This document shows, piece after piece, positions 1 to 7,659 of a stretch of DNA of 64,000 nucleotides (positions within the stretch are counted from its first letter, which is position 1; each line of letters starts with the position of its first letter). The translations under genes and the position numbers were made by a program. The stretch spans positions 1 to 64,000 of the forward strand of contig CAZQSF010000002.1 of the NCBI GenBank assembly GCA_964595955.1, written 5' to 3'. A model generated the notes under the pieces. The model saw only the letters and a list, made by a program, of their open reading frames with translations, was not told where the DNA came from and ran no database searches. This stretch comes from JAJDFU01 sp964595955. Lineage in GTDB: Bacteria; Bacteroidota; Bacteroidia; Chitinophagales; Saprospiraceae.

Positions 1-1770
1 CCGGCGGTACGCCGATGTATTCTGTAAAGTCGTTATAGACCAGGTTGTCAACCAGCTCGGCGGCCACACCGCGCGCATCTACATCTACGGCCGGGGCATC
101 CGGCGAGCCGTGGAAGACCGTAAACTCAACATCAGCCGGCTCTTCAGCCGCTTCGCGGGCCGCGTTATTAACAGCCAGATTAAAGGGCGTAGTCGCATCG
201 CCCACGACGCCGTTGGCAATAGCTACATACGTCTGTCCGATCTCAAGCGGTAAGGTAGCGTCAAACACGTTGTTGTTCTCCGGATCGGATTCACCGTTCG
301 GTGCCACTACGATGCGAGTCATTCCGGGCTGAATATCCAGAAAAGGTGTCGCTGTGCGGTAGGTGAACGAATCCAGGGCCGGTGCCGCAAAGTCGTTGAT
401 GTACACATCCACGGCCGTGGGGCCACCACCCGGCGTGGGCGAGTTGTGGATCACCTGTACGCGGGCTGAACTGGATACTTGCGGAAACTCGACCACCGTG
501 CCGTCGGGCAGGGCTGCGAACAGGCCGAATGCCGGATCCTGACCCAGGAAGCCGCTGGCGAAAACCGTAGCTGCGCCACCGGCCAGACTGCTCAGGTCCG
601 CTTCAAACGACGCGACGACGGTCGGATCGTCGTTGGCGCGCACATCCAGCGTGTAGGTGGCCGGCGGTACGCCGAGGTAAGCGGTGAATTCATTGTATGC
701 GAGGCTGTCGACCAGCTCGTCGGCCACGCCGCGCGCATCCACATCCACGGTCGGGGCATCCGGCGAGCCGTGGAAGACCGCAAACTCAACATCAGCCGGT
801 TCTTCAGCCGCTTCGCGGGCCATTCCATTGAGTGCCAGGGTAAAAGGCGTGGTGGCATCGCCAACGACACCGTTGGCTACCACAACATAGGTCTCGCCAT
901 CGACCAGCGTCACGGTTACATCCGCTACATTATTATTCTCCGGGTCGGCTTCACCGTCGGCGGCTACCACAATTCGCGTAGCGCCGGCCGGCAATTCGAT
1001 GAAGGGTGTCGCCGTGCGGTAAGTAAAGGAATCCAGGGCCGGTGCCGCGAGGTTGTTAATGTACACATCCACGGCCGTGGGGCCTCCGCCCGGGGTGGGC
1101 GAGTTGTGGATCACCTGTACGCGGGCTGAACTGGATACTTGCGGAAACTCGACCACCGTGCCGTCGGGCAGGGCTGCGAACAGGCCGAATGCCGGATCCT
1201 GACCCAGGAAGCCGCTGGCGAAAACCGTAGCTGCGCCACCGGCCAGACTGCTCAGGTCCGCTTCAAACGACGCGACGACGGTCGGATCGTCGTTGGCGCG
1301 CACATCCAGCGTGTAGGTGGCCGGCGGTACGCCGAGGTAAGCGGTGAATTCATTGTATGCGAGGCTGTCGACCAGCTCGTCGGCCACGCCGCGCGCATCC
1401 ACATCCACGGTCGGGGCATCCGGCGAGCCGTGGAAGACCGCAAACTCAACATCAGCCGGTTCTTCAGCCGCTTCGCGGGCCATTCCATTGAGTGCCAGGG
1501 TAAAAGGCGTGGTGGCATCGCCAACGACACCGTTGGCTACCACAACATAGGTCTCGCCATCGACCAGCGTCACGGTTACATCCGCTACATTATTATTCTC
1601 CGGGTCGGCTTCACCGTCGGCGGCTACCACAATTCGCGTAGCGCCGGCCGGCAATTCGATGAAGGGTGTCGCCGTGCGGTAAGTAAAGGAATCCAGGGCC
1701 GGTGCCGCGAGGTCGTTAATGTACACATCCACGGCCGTGGGGCCTCCGCCCGGAGTGGGCGAATTGTGGA
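1..1770. repeat. 660-bp in-frame tandem repeats in DUF4397 gene
   Basis: The period is 660 bp (220 codons). Bases 435-1053 are identical to 1095-1713, a perfect match of 619 bp; the first difference after that is T at 1054 against C at 1714, and before it C at 434 against G at 1094. Bases 1-434 form a third copy aligned at the same period but with many substitutions. The identity of the inner pair points to recent duplication or gene conversion. Such repeats are prone to assembly collapse, so copy number may be underestimated. Confidence 0.95.
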
Positions 1771-1852
1771 TGACCTGCACCCGGGCATTCTGCGCAAAAC
1801 TCAACGCATTTATGCTCAGGAGAGCCAGTAAAAAGAGGAAAAACTGTTTCAT
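1..1852 (-). CDS. Secreted DUF4397-repeat surface protein (3' end outside window)
   Basis: The frame opens at an ATG at 1852 on the minus strand and stays open to the window edge, giving at least 617 residues; the C-terminus is missing. Residues 1-21 form a signal peptide ending in SFAQ. The rest is tandem copies of a 220-residue unit. Each unit has two related halves, one starting with ARVQVIHNSPTP then AVDVYIN, the other with VEFAVFHGSPDAP then VDVDARG. The H-x-SP...VDV pattern is the signature of DUF4397, a family of secreted beta-sandwich domains of unknown function in Bacteroidota and Firmicutes. The two complete units nearest the start are almost identical in DNA; the third, at the window edge, has diverged. 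Expected location is the periplasm or outer surface. Family assignment is firm; a role in adhesion or surface layering is inference only. No TAnnTTTG box was found just upstream. Confidence 0.88.
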   Translation of the reverse strand, partial: MKQFFLFLLALLSINALSFAQNARVQVIHNSPTPGGGPTAVDVYINDLAAPALDSFTYRTATPFIELPAGATRIVVAADGEADPENNNVADVTVTLVDGETYVVVANGVVGDATTPFTLALNGMAREAAEEPADVEFAVFHGSPDAPTVDVDARGVADELVDSLAYNEFTAYLGVPPATYTLDVRANDDPTVVASFEADLSSLAGGAATVFASGFLGQDPAFGLFAALPDGTVVEFPQVSSSARVQVIHNSPTPGGGPTAVDVYINNLAAPALDSFTYRTATPFIELPAGATRIVVAADGEADPENNNVADVTVTLVDGETYVVVANGVVGDATTPFTLALNGMAREAAEEPADVEFAVFHGSPDAPTVDVDARGVADELVDSLAYNEFTAYLGVPPATYTLDVRANDDPTVVASFEADLSSLAGGAATVFASGFLGQDPAFGLFAALPDGTVVEFPQVSSSARVQVIHNSPTPGGGPTAVDVYINDFAAPALDSFTYRTATPFLDIQPGMTRIVVAPNGESDPENNNVFDATLPLEIGQTYVAIANGVVGDATTPFNLAVNNAAREAAEEPADVEFTVFHGSPDAPAVDVDARGVAAELVDNLVYNDFTEYIGVPP

Positions 1853-2189
1853 AGAAACGGATTTTGGTGAGATAATCTTAAGTCAACCCTTTAACATGAA
1901 GACTTCTTTCCGGTTTGGTTTTAGACTTGCAATCCGCCCATTTGCCGGAAATAAGAGGGGGTTTTGCCAGTTCTGGGCAAATTCGAGACCGTTCTATGGG
2001 TCAAACGGTATTTTAGCTTACCGACTTCCTGGTCCCTTAATTATTTCGTTTTTTCACCCTTGTAGAGATAGACCAAAAGCCACCTGAACAAGGCTGCCGA
2101 AGGCGAAATAAGGCGTCCAAAGAGCCCTTTTGCAGCCTGAAGTAGCTTTCTGGGATGACTCGTATATCGCATATCCAGAGCTCGAAACC
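1853..2189. other. Intergenic region between divergent DUF4397 and Clp-like genes
   Basis: This 337-bp stretch separates two divergent genes. I see no RNA gene and no convincing open frame of its own. The best promoter-like string for the rightward gene is TAGCTTTC at 2143-2150, one mismatch from the Bacteroidota -7 box TAnnTTTG, but it lacks a correctly spaced -33 TTG. Nothing matching the box was found for the leftward gene. Confidence 0.5.
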
Positions 2190-5100
2190 ATGGAACTGCT
2201 TAATGTCCAGCTGCCCGTATTGATACAGGCTTCGCATCAACCCGACGAAGAGGGGCTGACCGCGTATTTGCTGGGGTTTCCCGACTTCACTGCTCAGGCC
2301 GACCGGGCCGAGGAAGCCTTTCGCCGCCTTCGAAAATCCTGGACTGCCGCGCTGGAAGACCAGCAACCGCCTTTTCATCGCCTGGCCTTGGCACCCCGCC
2401 TGAGCCGGGCCCGGGTACAAAAGATCCGGGTGACATGGAGAGAAAAGAAAGAGCGGCAAGAGGGCCTGACCTGGTTGCTCGCCATGGAGGAAAACGACAG
2501 GCTTTTCGTTCAATTCCCGCGAATTTCAGACAGCTTTTTTTCCCTTTCAAAGGATCAGGATCCCAAATCTGTACTGGACTCCTTTTTAAAACCTTCGGGA
2601 AAGACCAAAAAGTCCGGGAGCTTTCCCAAACACTACCTGGCACATCCGATGGATCGCCTGGCGTGGATGGATACCGCTATACCGGTTTCGGGCGCTCCGC
2701 TGAAGTGGACGCGCAGCTATTTCGATCAGCCTTCCGTTGAACAGGCGATACAGGAAGGACGAGAGGAAATCCGACGACTGGGCACCTGCCTCAATGAAGA
2801 TTATCCCGACAAGCTATCCCGGTCGTGGATGCGCGACGAGGAGGTGGCACAGCTTCAGGCCCTTCTCTTTGATGAGGCGCATCGTCCGGTTATCGTCGTT
2901 GGGCCGGAAAAAAGCGGGCGGCACAGCCTATTGAGTGAGGTGCTGTACCGATACCTGGAGGGTAAGCCTTCCCCTCCGGCCCGCCGGTTCTGGCTCGTGG
3001 ACCCCAATCGCCTCATTAGCGGTATGAGCATCATAGGCCAATGGGAACAGCGGCTGGAAAACCTGTTCTTCTTCCTGCATCGCCCTTCTGAAGCGCACCG
3101 GCAACCCGACCTTTTGATCCTCGATCAACCCCTAAGCCTGCTTCGCCTGGGGCAAACCTCCAACAGCAAGTTGTCTTTTGCCGATCTGTTGGCCGCCTGG
3201 CTCGAGAAAAAGCTCATCAAGGTGGTTTTGATAGCGACGCCGGCGCAGTGGAACAAAATGCGGGAGCGGGCGCCCCGGTTTGCCGATCTCTTCCTGCCGT
3301 TCCAGCTTCGGTCGCACAGCCTGGAGGAAGCCATCCCCATGCTCATCCGCAAAAAACGCGACCTGGAACACAAGCATGGGTTGGAGATATCCGTACAAGC
3401 CATGCAGGAGTTCCTGCAGCTGTACAAACAATACCTGCACCCGCAGCCACTTCCCGGCGCGCTTGGCCATTTAATGGATCAGATGGCGCGCCGGTTCCCG
3501 GAAGGCGACGTGCGCGCCGCAGCGGTTCAACAGTTGTTTTTCGAACAGCAGGGCATGGTGCGCGCCCAATCCTTTTTCTTCGAAGAGGAGTCCAGCTATT
3601 CCTACCGGCAACGCCTTGAACAAGGGCTGAAAGGGCAACCCAAAGCGGTGGAAGCCCTTACCCAGGTATTGGAGCTCATCCAGGCCAAATGCCCCCCTAC
3701 CGGCCGGCCTATCAGCACCTTTTTGTTCGTAGGCCCGACCGGTGTCGGAAAAACCCAGGCCGCAAAGGTGCTTTCGGAAGTATTGTTGGGAGCGGATTCC
3801 ACCCTGCTTCGCTTCGACATGAATGAGTATATCGACGGTACGGCCGGCGAACGGCTTCTGGGCTCCTGGGCTCGTCCGGAAGGCCAACTTACCTCCCGCG
3901 TTCGGTTCCGTCCGTTCGGCGTACTTCTGCTGGATGAGATCGAAAAGGCGCATCCCACCGTACACGATATCCTGCTTCAGGTGCTGGACGAGGGGCGCTT
4001 GACGGACGCCGGAGGGCGGACGACGTACTTCCACAACCTGGTCATCATCATGACGTCGAATCTCGGCGTCGACCGCGCTGCGCGCACCCCGTCCTTCGAT
4101 CCGCCCGATGCCGAAGAGCAGGATCTGCGCTATCTGCGCGAAGTCGAGCGCTTTTTCCGGCCGGAATTTGTCAATCGCATCGACGAAATCGTCGTTTTTC
4201 AGCCGCTGGCCCCTGAACACATCCTTCAGATCGCCCAGCTGCAGATGGAAGAATTGCTGCAGCGGGATGGTTTTCTTCGCCGGACTACCCTGCTGAGCAT
4301 TTCCCGGGAAGCGCTCGAGTGGGTGGCCAAGCGCGGCTACGACGGCGAAATGGGGGGCCGGGCCCTCAAAAGGCAAATCGAAAGGGACCTCACGGCCCTC
4401 ACGGCCGAGCAGCTCCTGCAATTGCCGACCGATACGCCGGTGATCCTGGAAGTGATCCTGGAGAACAACCGTTTGAAGCCCGTACTGGAAGCTTTGCAAT
4501 TCAGTCCTACACTCACCGGATCCTGGCTGCCCAGGTTGCCCGGCCAACGAACGGGTCGCTTTGTGGGGCGTTTGCTTCAGCGGGTGCGAGAAATGCATGC
4601 CGAATTGTCGCGATCGGACGGCCCGATGCCTCTCGGGGAAGGCAAAGCCCGCTGGGCCTTCTTTCACCACAAGGAAAAACTGGCCCAGCTGCAGGAAAAA
4701 CTGGAACGGCTGGTGCTCAATCCCGGCCAATTGCACGATCAGCCGGCCATGCGATTCAATCTGGCATCCTTCTACCAGGAAGACGAGTTGACCCACCTTC
4801 GGGATGCACAGGTCGAAGACCTACTCGACCGCACTGTGATCAGTCAGCTGGCAGAAACCTACCGGCTGGGCACCCCCATCTGGGATCAGCAGCAAGGCGG
4901 TCTGTTGGAAGCCTGGCTCGACCTGCAGTTCCTGGAGCAGGACCAGTTTGCGGCCAACCAAAACCAAATGGACGACCTGCACTTTGCCCTGAAATCCCGA
5001 TCCAACGATCTCGATCCGGCGGCCATGCAATGGCTCCAGGAGCAGTACCAGAGCCTCTTTGATGCCCTCTACCTGAATGCGAGCTGGAACCCTAAGGCCC

Positions 5101-5375
5101 ATGCCTTCCACCTCACCGGTTTCGGGCTTCGACCTTTGGTCGAACCCGAGGTGGGCATGCACTTATTTTATGCGGCTCATCAAAGTCCGACCCCTGTGGA
5201 AGTGAGCCTTACCGACCGGGAGACTCAGGAAAGCAAGCGGTCTTCAAACATCATTCGGCTCTATGACAACCGCCAGGTACTCACCGATCTCCGGTCCGGC
5301 CTCAGTTGCAGCAGCCCCTTAAGCCCGGCCGAATGGAAGGTGATACTGTATGCGGGCATCAAATCCGCACCTTAA
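2190..5375 (+). CDS. Divergent Clp/Hsp100-like AAA+ ATPase with degenerate first ATPase module
   Basis: 1061 residues from the ATG at 2190; an upstream in-frame TTG at 2130 would add 20 residues but lies before the best -7 box. The second AAA+ module is clearly of ClpA/ClpB D2 type: Walker A GPTGVGKT (about 515-522), Walker B LLLDEIEKAH (D582, E583), sensor TSNLG, arginine finger in FRPEFVNR (R663), and the sensor-2 GGRALKR. The first module is a wreck: its P-loop reads GPEKSGRH (238-245), lacking the K and T/S, and Walker B is LLILDQ. The D2 pore loop, normally GYVGYEEGG, is replaced around 558-565 by GSWARPEG. About 300 residues of unassigned C-terminal extension follow, and no Clp N-domain is seen. 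Probably an ATP-driven remodelling machine with only one active ring. It is followed by kdsC after 85 bp. Substrate and partner are unknown; it need not work with ClpP. Confidence 0.8.
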   Translation: MELLNVQLPVLIQASHQPDEEGLTAYLLGFPDFTAQADRAEEAFRRLRKSWTAALEDQQPPFHRLALAPRLSRARVQKIRVTWREKKERQEGLTWLLAMEENDRLFVQFPRISDSFFSLSKDQDPKSVLDSFLKPSGKTKKSGSFPKHYLAHPMDRLAWMDTAIPVSGAPLKWTRSYFDQPSVEQAIQEGREEIRRLGTCLNEDYPDKLSRSWMRDEEVAQLQALLFDEAHRPVIVVGPEKSGRHSLLSEVLYRYLEGKPSPPARRFWLVDPNRLISGMSIIGQWEQRLENLFFFLHRPSEAHRQPDLLILDQPLSLLRLGQTSNSKLSFADLLAAWLEKKLIKVVLIATPAQWNKMRERAPRFADLFLPFQLRSHSLEEAIPMLIRKKRDLEHKHGLEISVQAMQEFLQLYKQYLHPQPLPGALGHLMDQMARRFPEGDVRAAAVQQLFFEQQGMVRAQSFFFEEESSYSYRQRLEQGLKGQPKAVEALTQVLELIQAKCPPTGRPISTFLFVGPTGVGKTQAAKVLSEVLLGADSTLLRFDMNEYIDGTAGERLLGSWARPEGQLTSRVRFRPFGVLLLDEIEKAHPTVHDILLQVLDEGRLTDAGGRTTYFHNLVIIMTSNLGVDRAARTPSFDPPDAEEQDLRYLREVERFFRPEFVNRIDEIVVFQPLAPEHILQIAQLQMEELLQRDGFLRRTTLLSISREALEWVAKRGYDGEMGGRALKRQIERDLTALTAEQLLQLPTDTPVILEVILENNRLKPVLEALQFSPTLTGSWLPRLPGQRTGRFVGRLLQRVREMHAELSRSDGPMPLGEGKARWAFFHHKEKLAQLQEKLERLVLNPGQLHDQPAMRFNLASFYQEDELTHLRDAQVEDLLDRTVISQLAETYRLGTPIWDQQQGGLLEAWLDLQFLEQDQFAANQNQMDDLHFALKSRSNDLDPAAMQWLQEQYQSLFDALYLNASWNPKAHAFHLTGFGLRPLVEPEVGMHLFYAAHQSPTPVEVSLTDRETQESKRSSNIIRLYDNRQVLTDLRSGLSCSSPLSPAEWKVILYAGIKSAP

Positions 5376-5460
5376 ATCCCGATTTACTAAGTTTGCCGGG
5401 CGGGAAGCTCGTGGCGGGATCCACGTGCCAATGCCTTCAATTGCACGGCTTACGCTTATG

Positions 5461-5985
5461 ATGAATCAACTCGAAGTATTCGGCCAGATCCGGTCCCTCA
5501 TCTTTGATGTGGACGGGGTGTTCACGGACAATACCGTGCAGGCCCAGCCCGACGGAGAACTGCTGCGCACCTTTAACATTCGCGACGGTCTGGCCGTGAA
5601 ATTGGGCGTACGGGCCGGACTCCGATTTTTCGCCATTACAGGCGGGCAAAGCCAGGGGGTCGAAAAACGCCTGAAAGGCCTGGGTTTTGAAGATGTACAA
5701 CAGGGCATACAGGACAAACTGGCTGCTTTCGAAAGCCTGGTAGAGACCCACAGCCTGGATGAGGCTCAAATCCTGTACATGGGAGACGACCTGCCGGACT
5801 ATCCCGTCATGCGAAGAGTAGGCCTTCCGGCCTGCCCCCGGGATGCCTGCCGGGAAGTGCTGAGCATCAGCCAATACGTTTCACCTCATCCGGGGGGGCA
5901 CGGCTGCGTGCGCGAAATTGTAGAACGACTGCTGCGCATTCAGGGAAAATGGCCGCTCATGGGAGAACCCGAAGAAAGCCGTTGA
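5461..5985 (+). CDS. kdsC: 3-deoxy-D-manno-octulosonate 8-phosphate phosphatase (KdsC-type HAD)
   Basis: 174 residues, the normal size for KdsC, a cytoplasmic HAD phosphatase that converts Kdo-8-phosphate to Kdo for lipopolysaccharide inner core. The HAD nucleophile motif is FDVDGVFTD, with Asp16 and Asp18 as the predicted catalytic pair; then ITGG, a conserved Lys in the QDK stretch, and the metal-binding GDDLPDYPVM loop. The capless C1-type architecture and the VDGVFTD wording are typical of KdsC rather than other HADs. The second of two adjacent ATGs (5458 and 5461) is used. It is followed after 2 bp by the prenyltransferase gene, so co-transcription is very likely. KdsA, KdsB and KdsD are not in this window. 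A related sugar-phosphate phosphatase is the only realistic alternative. Confidence 0.9.
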   Translation: MNQLEVFGQIRSLIFDVDGVFTDNTVQAQPDGELLRTFNIRDGLAVKLGVRAGLRFFAITGGQSQGVEKRLKGLGFEDVQQGIQDKLAAFESLVETHSLDEAQILYMGDDLPDYPVMRRVGLPACPRDACREVLSISQYVSPHPGGHGCVREIVERLLRIQGKWPLMGEPEESR

Positions 5986-5987
5986 GC

Positions 5988-6911
5988 ATGCCCTGGCTCC
6001 ACCTCATTCGCTTCCCTAATCTCCTGATCATTGGGCTGTGCCAGTGCCTCGCAGCCGAGTGCTTTCTCTGGCCCGCCATCCGTTCGGCCGAGCTCACGCC
6101 CGAGCTTGACCCCGCGGAGCAGGGCGGCCTGGCTGGAGCCACCCTTTTCCTGGCCGGTGCCGGCTATGCCTACAATGACCTGCGCGACCTGCCGGCTGAC
6201 CGGGTCAACCGCCCGGACCGGCCGCTACCCGCCGGCCGGATCCAACAGCGCGCAGCAGGCCGGGGTATAGTTGTACTGCTGACGCTCAGCATCCTGACCG
6301 CTGTGGGCACCGCCGCCCATACGGGGCAGTGGAACCAACTTTGGCTGCTGCCGGTGGCAATCGCCACCCTGTTCATTTACTCTGCCGGTTTCAAGAATGC
6401 CGGCCTGGCCGCCAACGGACTCATTGCCCTGTTTTGCGCAGCCGCTGTGGCTCTGCCCGCCTGGGCTGAACGAAGGAATCTGGAACGCCTTTCGCTGGCG
6501 GAACACCCCCATTTTTGGATCTTACTGAGTGCATACGTCGCTTTTGCCTTTCTCCTCACCCTTTTTCGGGAGCTGATCAAGGATCTGGAAGATATGGAGG
6601 GAGACCGGGTACAGGGCCATCGAAGCTTCCCTTTGCGCCGGGGTGCTCCGGCAGCCCGGCGTTTGGGGGCCAGCCTGGGCCTGATCGGCCTGTTGGGGTT
6701 GATCCCCGTTTGGACAGCCATGCACGACACACTACCTGCGTTCCCTTGGATAATGGGCGGAATAGTCCTGATCTCACCGCTTGGAGTGGCTACGGTCGGG
6801 CTATTGCGCGCAAAATCAAAAAGAGAATACTACCAGCTAAGTCAATTTGTTAAAGCGGCTATGCTGCTCGGCATTGCCGCACTCAGTTTCTTTGCCATTC
6901 GAACCCTATGA
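5988..6911 (+). CDS. UbiA-family prenyltransferase (membrane)
   Basis: 307 residues, very hydrophobic, with about eight or nine predicted membrane segments. The first aspartate-rich motif is NDLRDLPAD (N63, D64, D67, D71), matching NDxxDxxxD; the second is KDLEDMEGD near residue 200. Both coordinate magnesium-prenyl diphosphate in UbiA enzymes, which attach isoprenoid chains to aromatic or glycerol-phosphate acceptors. In Bacteroidota, similar proteins are annotated as geranylgeranylglycerol-phosphate geranylgeranyltransferase-like; MenA or UbiA functions cannot be excluded from sequence alone. The start ATG at 5988 lies 2 bp after the kdsC stop, and the stop overlaps the maf start by 4 bp (ATGA), so translation of the two is probably coupled. 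Acceptor specificity is unknown. Confidence 0.85.
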   Translation: MPWLHLIRFPNLLIIGLCQCLAAECFLWPAIRSAELTPELDPAEQGGLAGATLFLAGAGYAYNDLRDLPADRVNRPDRPLPAGRIQQRAAGRGIVVLLTLSILTAVGTAAHTGQWNQLWLLPVAIATLFIYSAGFKNAGLAANGLIALFCAAAVALPAWAERRNLERLSLAEHPHFWILLSAYVAFAFLLTLFRELIKDLEDMEGDRVQGHRSFPLRRGAPAARRLGASLGLIGLLGLIPVWTAMHDTLPAFPWIMGGIVLISPLGVATVGLLRAKSKREYYQLSQFVKAAMLLGIAALSFFAIRTL

Positions 6912-7483
6912 ACTGGACCGACAAAACCATCCTCCTGGCCTCCAAATCGCCTCGCCGCCGCCAATTATTGGAATTAGCCGGCATTCCGTTTGAATTGCGC
7001 AGCCAGGACGTAGCCGAGGATTTCCCCGAAACGATGCCCGTCGAAGAGGTAGCCCCCTATCTGGCCCAGAAGAAAGCCCGGGCTGCCGCCCATCTGCTGG
7101 AAAACGACAGGCAGGTCCTGCTCACCGCCGACAGCGTCGTAATCCTCGACGGCCGCATTTTCAACAAACCGGCCGACCGGGGCGAGGCACAATCCATGCT
7201 CCGCCAGCTCTCCGGCCGCCGGCACACCGTCATCACCGGCGTATGTCTCAGATCCCTTTCCAAAGAAGAAGTGCTGAGCGGGGTATCCCAGGTTTATTTC
7301 AATACATTGACCAACGAAGAAATTGATTTTTATATCGATCAATACCAACCCTTCGACAAGGCCGGTTCGTACGCTATCCAGGAATGGATCGGCTTATGTA
7401 AAATCCAACGCATTGAGGGGACCTATGCCAATATTATGGGGCTGCCGGTGGATCTGGTGTATGAGGCCCTGGGGCGATTTTGA
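6908..7483 (+). CDS. maf: Maf-family nucleotide pyrophosphatase
   Basis: 191 residues, normal for Maf. The hallmark LASKSPRRRQLL lies at residues 10-21, followed by the QKKARAAA region, the TADSVV segment with the catalytic-type Asp, and the H-T-V-I-TGV motif. Maf proteins hydrolyse non-canonical or canonical nucleoside triphosphates (dTTP/UTP types) and are linked to septum formation. The gene starts inside the last codons of the UbiA gene (4-bp ATGA overlap) and closes the rightward cluster. The next 176 bp up to the convergent WG-repeat gene hold no recognisable gene; there is no strong terminator. Confidence 0.92.
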   Translation: MNWTDKTILLASKSPRRRQLLELAGIPFELRSQDVAEDFPETMPVEEVAPYLAQKKARAAAHLLENDRQVLLTADSVVILDGRIFNKPADRGEAQSMLRQLSGRRHTVITGVCLRSLSKEEVLSGVSQVYFNTLTNEEIDFYIDQYQPFDKAGSYAIQEWIGLCKIQRIEGTYANIMGLPVDLVYEALGRF

Positions 7484-7659
7484 AGACGCGGGGATAGGGC
7501 AATGATGGATACATGCCTGTCATCCCTTCCGCAACCCGGAATGATTTGGGATGGGTGAAGTGCAGTATGCGGGTTGTACACCGACTGCGAGACGGTAAAC
7601 TGCCCACTCTAAAATACGCCTCGGTCAGTACGGCTAATGCAGGCTGCTGACTGAGCAAA

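Noticed and set aside
1..1800. CRISPR or satellite array
   Set aside because: The 660-bp period is in frame with a coding sequence and lacks spacers; it is a protein repeat.
479..1831. Two open frames on the plus strand in the tandem repeats
   Set aside because: They are antisense images of the DUF4397 units; the minus frame has a signal peptide and family motifs.
2130..2189. Upstream TTG start for the Clp-like gene
   Set aside because: The best -7-like box (2143-2150) lies inside this extension, so transcription would begin after the TTG; the ATG at 2190 is preferred.
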